Shown here in pieces: positions 57,201 to 64,000 of a stretch of 64,000 nt of DNA (positions are counted from its first letter, which is position 1; every line of letters begins with the position of its first letter). Origin of the DNA: Hypomesus transpacificus (taxonomy: Eukaryota > Chordata > Actinopteri > Osmeriformes > Osmeridae); NCBI RefSeq assembly GCF_021917145.1, contig NW_025813837.1, positions 1,614,193 through 1,678,192 of the forward strand, given 5' to 3'. The notes beneath the pieces are model-generated. The model was not told where the DNA came from and made no database searches. It saw nothing but the letters and a program-made list of their open reading frames with translations. A program made the translations under genes and the position numbers.

Positions 57201-60200
57201 AACACACATATTTGAACACGCATACACACTCACACGCACATCCATAGCTCTGACTGTTGCCGTTGGCCCACCCCCCAGGCCGGCCTGTTCATTGATAAAG
57301 GTGTGAAGACCACCAAGGCATCCGCCGCAGACCCCAGGGAGTACCTGTGTCTGGACAACAACGCCAGGTCAGTGAGTGGCTGGCTTTTGTACGTGACATT
57401 GTATGGCATATCATGGAAATTGTATGTATTTAATGTGTATCTAGTCTGCAGTAGCAGGCTCGAGTTTGCAGTGGCAGGTTCTACTCTACAGTAGGATAGT
57501 CAGTCTGGTTTGGAGGATGGTGTGTGTGTGTGTTTGTGTGTGTGTGGAGGCTCTGTCAGGTTTCTGTTTACAGAGAAAACAAGGCTCCATAGATAGTTTC
57601 CACTCTGTAGCTCTCACTCCAAATACAAACCTCGGACAGATGGAAAAAAGCTTAGGCCGCCCCCTCGACTTCTGCCCGAAGAGTGTGTGTGTGTGCAATG
57701 CGTTTTTTGAGGTTTTGTGTTGTGTTAGTCGGGGGGTACAGTATGTGACAGAGTGCTATGTGTGTATGAGAGAGGGAACGCATGCGTACTCTTGTTTCTG
57801 TGTGTGTGTGTAGGAGGGAGGAAGTGCATGCATCATCTTGTCTGTGTCAGTGTGTGTGTGTGTGTGTGTGTGTGTGGTGTGTTTGTAGGAGAGAGGAAGC
57901 ATCTCGTCCTGTGTTATTTTTGCTCATGGCTGTTTGCCAGTCCACCAACTCTGGTCGTGCCATCTCAGGTTCCGTCCTCACCAGGACGCCGACCCCAGCC
58001 GGCCCCGAGCAGCGGCCCTCATCGACACCCTCATCTCCTTCAAGAACAACGACCTCGGAGCCTGGATACGTGGCGGTGACATCATCATCCAGAACTCTGG
58101 GTTAGTGAGTCAGAGCTGTGACGTCATCACTGTAAGCCCACAATGTGTTTCAGGGAATCGTTTTTTATCAGTACACAGTATCATGTTTGTCTTAATAAAC
58201 AAAACATTGATATCCACATGAACTTTAAAGTATACATATAGATTTTGAAGCAAAGTATACATAGATACATTTTTTGATTCACATTTACCTGCACATACCA
58301 TTAACATTTGTTCAGTTAGTGTTCATAATGTTCAGTTAAACCAGTATGGTTAATCATGGCTTCTCTACTGAACCTGATCTGTTTTATTGCAGATTTGCGG
58401 ACAATGGCGTTGGACTTGCCTTTGCCAGGTATGCACTTTCATGTCCGTGTCGTAAATACAGACCAAAATACTGTCAGAACTCTGCACTTCTGATCTTCTG
58501 TTGGACTTGGCTAATGACTTAAGGAGCGTCTGTCAAACGACTCCATGTCGAATGCTGTATATGTGTGGATCTCCCTGAGTGTTCCCTGGCGTCTCCTCAC
58601 GTGTCCGTTCGAAATCTCTGGGATAAGGATGGTACAAGTAGGATGTATCTGACATCTCTCTCTCTCTCCCCCCTCCCAGTGATGGAAGCTATCCCAAGGA
58701 CGAGGGCTCCAGCCAGGAGGTGACCCAGTCCCTGTTTGTGGGCGAGAGCCGGAACCGAGGAACCCTGGGAGGACAGAACAAGTACTCTGGCCTGGGAGCC
58801 GTGGACGGCAAGATGAGAACACTGCCACGGAACAAGTGAGGAGGGTGGGAGGGAGGCAGGAGGAGGGTGAGGGTAATAAATACTGAGAACACTGCCACGG
58901 AACAAGTGAGGAGGGTGGGAGGGAGGCAGGAGGAGGGTGGGGGTAATAAATACTGAGAAGACTGTTCGAGGATGGTGTACTTGTGAAAATTGGGAGGAAG
59001 TATGACTAAATCCTCTTCAGTAAATCTATCTCAGAAACATGACGGCTTCTCTTATTTCTCAATACCGCACGTCTGGTTTGTCGCAGCCATAATCCAGTCA
59101 GTCAGTCAGATTCCAACCAATTATGAGCAGCAAATCGGCCAGATCACTGCAGCTGTATCAGGTTTGGGCCAAGGGTTTTAGGACCCAACGCCCTTCTCAG
59201 CTCTCGCTGGACTGCCTTCGTCACCGTGGGAACAGCTAATTGCTGCCTGCTCTCAAGTCTCGTCTCCACACCCGCTGCTGTTTAACAAGAACATCTTATT
59301 TATTGTGTGTAGCCTGGGAAGAGCTATCTCTCTGTGCTTGTTGTGTTTTGCTAATCTGAGGTCAGTGGACTTATCTGTTTCCTGGGAAAGAAAAAACTTT
59401 GAGATAACATAAAAAGGGCTACGTACTGGACGTTCAGCGTTGGGCCAATTTAAACTCTGAACCTCAAAGTTTATACAAGAAATGTGATCAAAGAGGGCTT
59501 GTAAAACAAAGTCTGTTATAATCCGTCAATTTCTGAGTCATGACGCGAAAACCTTTTACTTAAGGCTATGAGTCTTAGTGACAGTGTCGCCCCTGGTAAC
59601 GACCCTCTCCTCTTTCCTCAGGACCTTCCCCATCCGAGGGTTCCAGATCTACGACGGTCCGGTGCGTGTGACCAGGAGCACGTTCCGGAGCTACGTTCCC
59701 ACGTCGGAGCGCTTCACCAGCGCCGTGGGCTTCAACCTGAAGAACACCTGGCAGCTGACGCCACGCAACAACCTGTCCCAGCTCAGCTTCCATCCCACCG
59801 TCAGTACCAAATCACAACACTAAATCACAACCCACCGTCAGTACCACATGACAACACTAGATCACATCCCACCATCAGTACCAGATCACAACACTAGATC
59901 ACATCCCACCGTCAGTGTGTAATCCGTCCGAGGATGCTTCTGAGGACACCATTTGCACGCTGTCTGTTTGATGTGTTCCCTGGTTCCCCCCTGATTCCTC
60001 CCCGGGTGGAGCTTGTCTGCTTTTGCTGCCACTTGAGCTCATGTTGACAGCTTTGCGTTCCTGTGTGGTGGGGAGAAGACAGAGTGTTTCCCAACTCCCC
60101 CCCCCCCCCTCTCTCTCTGCGTGCGTGGATTTGTGTCTGTTTGGGTGTCTATATGTGTTTGTGTATTAGTGTGTGCATGTGTGTGGTTGCGTGTATTGGT

Positions 60201-62141
60201 GTGTGTTTCCTCTGAATGGCTTGGTCCAATCTGTTAGTCACTCCCCCTCTGCCCTGGATCACAGCGAGCGTTGGCATCTACAGGCCCTAGGGGTGTTAGC
60301 CCCCCCACCAAGAGAGCGCTTGCAGCGTTTACAGTAGTGCTGGAGCGCCCTCTAGTGTCAGGGAAAGGAACAACACGTCACTGTTGACGGTTCCAGCTGC
60401 TCTTTAAGGGCCATGCTCAGGCTTTTTCTAGATCTGCAGGCGACCTGTACAGATATTAAGTCTTCTTCCTATGGCATCTGTGTCGTGTTTAGCTCTAGGA
60501 TGTGACAGTCTAGAGCTTGACATAACATAAACATGACAGCCAGAAGCCATGGTCACAGACTAATGGTATAGAATGACACCATTCGCTCTCATATCTGGCA
60601 CACTTACCATCTGCGCTTTTAGTACGTCCCTTTGGAGCAATCCATAATGACGGGTGATTTAACGGGAGAGCGTTGGTAACATGGCGTCTCTCCCTAGGTG
60701 GGTCTGAGGGCGTTCTTCGGGCGTCCGGGGCAGTGGTTCGAGGAGAACGACCTGGACGGGGACAAGAACTCGATCTTCCACGACGTGGACGGCTCCGTGA
60801 CGGGTTACCCCGACACGTACGTGGGCCGGGCAGACAACTACCTGATCCGCCACCCCGACTGCGTCAACGTCTCCCAGTGGAACGGCGTGGTGTGCAGCGG
60901 GGCCTACGCACAGGTGAGGGGGCTGGGGAGAAAGGGTTAGGGTTAGGGGCTGTATGTGGGGCTGAAGGTTCCGGAACAAACAAACGAATGAATGACTCTC
61001 TCGCGTTCCCCCCAACTCTCTCCTCCCTTGCTCCTGTCTCTCGTCTCCCCTCCTCCCTTCTCCCCTCCTCCCTTCTCCCCTTCTCCATTCTCCCCTTCTC
61101 CCCTCCTTCCTTCTCCCTTCTCCCCTCCTCCCTTCTCCCCTCCTCCCTTCTCCCCTCCTCCCTTCTCCCCTTCTCCCCTCCTCCCTTCTCCCCTCCTCCC
61201 TTCTCCCCTCCTCCCTTCTCCCCTCCTCCCTCCTCCCTTCTCCCCTCCTCCCTCCTCCCCTTCTCCCCTTCTCCATTCTCCCCTTCTCCCCTCCTTCCTT
61301 CTCCCTTCTCCCCTTCTCCCCTCCTTCCTTCTCCCTTCTCCCCTCCTCCCTTCTCCCCTCCTCCCTTCTCCCCTTCTCCATTCTCCCCTTCTCCCCTCCT
61401 TCCTTCTCCCTTCTCCCCTCCTCCTTTCTCCCCGCCTCCCTTCTCCCTTCTCCCCTCCTCCCTTCTCCCCTCCTCCCTTCTCCCTTCTCCCCTCCTCCCT
61501 TCTCCCCTCCTCCCTTCTCCCCTCCTCCCTTCTCCCTTCTCCCCTCCTCCCTCCTCCCTTCTCCCCTCCTCCCAGGTGTACATCCAGACGCAGGGCTCCC
61601 CCGGCCTGGGCCTGTCCATCAGCCGAGACGAGTATCCGGCCGCCCCGCTGCTCCTGCGGGGCGTCAACAGCCAGGGGGCTCAGTACCAGCCCGTCCTCAT
61701 GATGAGCAAGAGCTACACGCTGCACTGGAGCGGCCCGGCGCCCCGCGACATTGTCCTCTCCCTCATCAACTTCAACCAGTGAGTGGGCGTCGTACACTGT
61801 GTATGTGTGTGGGAGGGTGGGTTTTGATGGTGTGTGTGTGTGTGTTTAACCGTGTGTTGGTGCCGTGTCTCCCAGGGGAGACTGGGTCCTGGTGGGGCTG
61901 TGTTACCCTTCAGACACCACCTTCCAAATCATGGCCGACATCAACGACCGGCAGAGCAACACCTTCGATGACATCACCGACTACGGGCCGAGCTCCTCTT
62001 TGGCAGACCTGGAGAAGAGGCCCAACGACAGGAAGTACTTCTTTGACCGCGGCGTTGGGTGAGTCGTTCGCTACCGGCTGTCCGGGCTGTCGGGCGTAGA
62101 ATCGCTCAGGCTGTCCACCTCTTTATAGTTTGAACCTGATT

Positions 62142-62198
<57 letters not shown>

Positions 62199-63895
62199 CC
62201 CCCTCTCTCTCTCCTCTTCCCCCTCTCTCTCTCTTCCCCCCCTCTCTCTCTCTCTCTCCAGGTTGCTGTGGCTCTACCTGCGGGCGCGGCACGGCCGGGA
62301 GGGCCACAGCTACTGCTCAGCGAGGGGCTGTGAGAGGGTGAAGGTCATGGCCACCACCTCCTCCAGGCAGACCTGCAACTGCACGGCCAAGGCCTACCCC
62401 AAGTACAGCAAGACGCCCTCGGCCGTGGTGCCCATGCCCAGGGTCAACATCCAGACCTGCACTGACTGCGGGGCCTCTCAGGTGGGTGGGGGCTACACGC
62501 TGGGGGTCTGGGTGAGGGGGGGTGGGGGGTATGGTATCTGCTTGACAGCAGCTGGAGTCAAGAGCCTCAGTGAGATTGATACTGATTAATGCATTCCTCC
62601 ATATGGTGCCCTATGTGTGTGTGTGTAAATATATATATATGTGTGTGTGTTCTATCCTCCAGCTGGTGTTCTCCAGTGACCCGTGGAACTCCTACCTCCA
62701 CACCCAGATCAAGTCTCTGAGCAGCCAGGAGGAGCAGGGCGGGGACTCTCAGGCCTTCATCACGGTGAGACCCCCCCCTCCTCAAACCCCCCCCTCCTCA
62801 ACCCCCACACACACACACACAGCACCTCCCCTCAGAACCCCGGTGTCATATTTGTTATCCTCTACCCCGCCCTCCCAGGTGGAGGGAGTGCTCTCCCCCC
62901 TCTCCCACACAGGCTTCCTCCTGGTCACTGTGGACGCCTGCCTGGGCAAGGTCACCAAGAAGACTCCCTTCTCCAAAATGGATGCCAAAATGGAACAGTA
63001 TTTGAGAACAGGCATACCAAAGAGGTAAGGGGGGGAAGGGGTAGACTGAATGGGAGGGGGTTAGAATGGTGACAGGGTGCTGGTGTTTGGTCAGTGATCA
63101 TTGGTGAGTCTCAATGAATGTGTTTGTTGTTGATCTTGCTCAGGTCGATAGTGCTGCTGGGGTCGCGAGGTCGCCCCGAAGGAATGGGCGGTGTCGCACC
63201 GTATCTGGTCCCCCTAGGAATGGCCAAGGCTGCTGATCTGCATAGGAAAGGTTGGTGTTACTCTCAACCGGTTCCCCTGAACAGGTCCAGTACTGTAACT
63301 GTGTGGCTGTTCAGCTGTTCTTCTGCATTGTTCCAAGACTTGCATGTGTAACGGAGTGGGAACCGTGAAACTTACTCCTCAGGTAACTAGCAGGCCACCC
63401 GCGTCAAAAATAGCTAAAAATAGCTTCGTTGGCGTAGTTGGTAGTGTTTGCGCTTGGAAGTTGAGAGGTGGCAGGTTCGACTCCCGGTAGGAGCAAACTT
63501 TGGCACCGTATGCCTCTGACGGAGCTTGCAGGACCACGTCTGTGACACATGTTTCTCTTTTATCAACTAAAAAGAGGAAGGAATTTTAATTTTCCTCAGA
63601 TATATACTTTTTTGGGGGGACAAACACGTTTTTTTTTCTCTCTCTCTCTCTCCCCCCCCCCCCCTCCACCGCCCTCTCTCTGTGTCTGTGTCTCCCCCCA
63701 GAGAGCCTGGTGTTCTGGGGCTTCCAGGGTGGCCCTACCCGGGTCCCGTGGGCCTCTCTGTTGTCCAGCCAGGGTGAGGAGGCTGTGGGGCTGCAGGAGC
63801 GCTACATCCCCCTAGGCCTGGAGGCCTACGGCTGCCCCCAGGCTGGGCGAACCCAACGCAGAGACATGGAGCTCCTCAGGGCAGCCACGGGATGA
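44880..63895 (+). CDS. cemip2: Cell migration-inducing and hyaluronan-binding protein 2 / TMEM2, complete, 23 coding exons
   Basis: The exons are 44880-45198, 45957-46097, 46227-46794, 51310-51479, 51775-51963, 52225-52394, 53664-53876, 54478-54683, 55710-55779, 56525-56653, 57279-57367, 57969-58100, 58393-58428, 58680-58835, 59622-59799, 60698-60913, 61576-61778, 61876-62058, 62262-62481, 62663-62764, 62879-63024, 63144-63250 and 63702-63895. Together they give 4137 nt and 1378 residues (human 1383). It is a type II membrane protein: a Pro-rich cytoplasmic tail, one membrane helix at about residues 79-99, then a large ectodomain. The ectodomain has a G8 domain (about 115-245), a GG-type lectin (ILEI/PANDER-like) domain (about 255-410), parallel beta-helix repeats in the middle, and a second GG-type domain near the C-terminus. 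TMEM2 has been reported as a cell-surface hyaluronidase, although the human enzyme activity is disputed; zebrafish tmem2 is needed for heart valve and vessel formation. N-glycosylation sequons are numerous. Exon 13 is a 36-nt microexon. Confidence 0.97.
45294..45767 (+). repeat. 474-bp duplicated segment, copy B (inside cemip2 coding intron 1)
   Basis: This is a same-strand copy of 42540-43013 at 472 of 474 positions. It is inserted in a simple GAGAGAGAGTTAGT context. A 24-bp sequence (23 of 24 identical) lies on both sides: it ends at about 45295 on the left and begins at about 45766 on the right, like a target-site duplication. The copy carries the AATAAA of copy A but not the TATA box or the untranslated exon. 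Confidence 0.96.
48006..48131. repeat. 42-bp tandem repeat, three copies
   Basis: The unit contains CCCAGCTCTGATGTAGGACA, then GCGTGGGGGTCATGTGACT. It appears three times in a row with a few substitutions each, in the 4.5-kb intron between cemip2 coding exons 3 and 4. Confidence 0.9.
48385..48722 (-). mobile_element. SINE, minus orientation, with attached repeat-like block
   Basis: The 48590-48722 part reads in reverse as a tRNA-like head (GGCTGAATGGGTTAGG, then GGTTTGAATCCCGGC as B box). It is followed by the conserved block seen on the plus strand as GGCAAGTAGGGTGAAGTG, a widespread fish SINE core. The 48385-48590 block upstream looks repetitive in style, but I could not assign it. Confidence 0.6.
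49686..50225. repeat. 46-bp CT-rich minisatellite with repeated acceptor-like sites
   Basis: About eleven copies of a 46-bp unit made of CCCTCTCCCCTCTCCTCCCC and AGGCCTCTCCTCCTTCCTCA plus CCCAGC. Each unit contains one or two pyrimidine-tract-plus-CAG sequences that look like splice acceptors. It lies in cemip2 coding intron 3. Confidence 0.93.
51969..52014. repeat. Poly-G tract after cemip2 coding exon 5
   Basis: About 45 bases, nearly all G, interrupted by single A bases. It begins six bases after the exon 5 donor. It could form G-quadruplexes, and its length is probably unreliable. Confidence 0.85.
53645..53662. repeat. Poly-C acceptor tract of cemip2 exon 7
   Basis: A run of C of about 17 bases forms the whole polypyrimidine tract immediately before the CAG acceptor of coding exon 7. 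Confidence 0.85.
56190..56516. repeat. 15-bp CT-rich minisatellite before cemip2 exon 10
   Basis: More than twenty copies of TCCTCTCTCTCCCTG, some with a 2-4-base deletion. The array ends eight bases before the CCAG acceptor at 56524, so it forms an extended polypyrimidine tract for exon 10. Confidence 0.94.
56907..56924 (+). mobile_element. Tc1-type terminal inverted repeat fragment
   Basis: CAGTACCAGTCAAAAGTT matches the arm of the mini-element in the abhd17b 3' UTR at 18 of 18 bases, then diverges. Only this end remains, between a CA run and GTGC repeats, in the intron after cemip2 exon 10. Confidence 0.65.
58814..58953 (+). repeat. 70-bp tandem duplication across the exon 14 splice donor of cemip2
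   Basis: Two adjacent 70-bp copies (58814-58883 and 58884-58953) differ at one position (58869 A versus 58939 G). Each includes the last 22 bases of coding exon 14 and the AAGTGAGG donor. The first donor keeps the frame; use of the second would put TGA directly after the AAG codon. Confidence 0.95.
61020..61571. repeat. Long CTCCCTTCTCCC polypyrimidine tract before cemip2 exon 17
   Basis: About 550 bases are C/T except for a few A. They are built from 10-13-bp CCTCCCTTCTCCC-like units and run right up to the CCCAG acceptor at 61575. The proline/serine- and Arg/Gly/Glu-rich frames on both strands are artefacts. Confidence 0.95.
62143..62258. repeat. CT microsatellite before cemip2 exon 19
   Basis: A pure CT run (about 62143-62192) and CTCTTCCCC units run up to the CCAG acceptor at 62261. 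Confidence 0.9.
63415..63495 (+). mobile_element. tRNA-like sequence, probably a SINE head
   Basis: The stretch has A-box-like GGCGTAGTTGGTAGTG and B-box GGTTCGACTCC in tRNA spacing, and a short possible acceptor-stem pairing. It lies in the last cemip2 intron. There is no clean 7-bp acceptor stem that I can pair, so I treat it as a tRNA-derived retroelement rather than a working tRNA gene. Confidence 0.4.
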
Positions 63896-64000
63896 CAGTG
63901 AAAAGCCCCAGCACCCAGACCCACAACACAACCAACCAACCAGCGAACGAATGTGAACTGTTGAAACTTTAATTTATTAACGATGGCATAGATGTTTACT

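Noticed and set aside
58863-58953. AATAAA hexamers (58875-58880 and 58945-58950) as cemip2 poly(A) signals
   Set aside because: They lie inside the 70-bp tandem repeat in mid-gene, and coding exons continue in frame to 63895.
60673-61797. Frames of 240-369 codons on both strands (Pro/Ser-rich and Arg/Gly/Glu-rich)
   Set aside because: They translate the CTCCCTTCTCCC tract and parts of cemip2 exons 16 and 17 in wrong frames.
63415-63495. Functional tRNA gene
   Set aside because: A and B boxes are present, but I cannot pair a clean acceptor stem or a convincing anticodon arm; a SINE head is more likely.

Overview
This is nuclear DNA from a ray-finned fish, almost certainly a teleost. Five protein-coding genes have introns with canonical GT/AG borders. 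The spaces between them are full of CA, CT and GA microsatellites, minisatellites, tRNA-derived SINE pieces and Tc1-type transposon remnants. I rebuilt every gene exon by exon; in each case the exon lengths and phases add up to one uninterrupted reading frame.

Layout from left to right. 1-9.5 kb has no coding sequence I can recognise; a possible zfand5 promoter and non-coding first exon sit near 6.5-6.74 kb. 9.5-11.5 kb (+) is zfand5, a two-zinc-finger ubiquitin-binding protein, with its 3' UTR to about 13.3 kb. 16.3-19.1 kb (-) is a 648-residue leucine-rich-repeat protein that I cannot name; its N-terminus carries motifs like an elongin-BC box and a cullin-2 box. 21.0-27.8 kb (-) is gda, guanine deaminase, complete in 14 exons. 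29.6-30.8 kb (-) is the C9orf85 homologue. 33.7-40.5 kb (+) is abhd17b, a depalmitoylating hydrolase. 44.9-63.9 kb (+) is cemip2 (tmem2), a single-pass cell-surface hyaluronan-related protein, complete in 23 coding exons; its 3' UTR runs off the window.

The gene set zfand5, gda, C9orf85, abhd17b, cemip2 is the same neighbourhood known from human chromosome 9q21, so this is an ancient vertebrate block. The genes are not an operon and do not share one pathway: they cover ubiquitin/proteasome regulation, purine catabolism, protein depalmitoylation and extracellular matrix remodelling. The LRR gene between zfand5 and gda is the member that I do not know from the human block.

The observations most worth a second look are these. 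A 474-bp segment just upstream of the cemip2 promoter has been copied, at 99.6% identity, into the first coding intron of the same gene, and the copy is flanked by 24-bp direct repeats. A 70-bp tandem duplication has doubled the splice donor of cemip2 coding exon 14. The fish gda lacks the C-terminal PDZ-ligand tail known from mammalian GDA (cypin). A tiny Tc1-type inverted-repeat element lies in the abhd17b 3' UTR. The unnamed LRR protein looks like a ubiquitin-ligase substrate receptor. I found no CRISPR array, operon, phage or other prokaryotic-style system.
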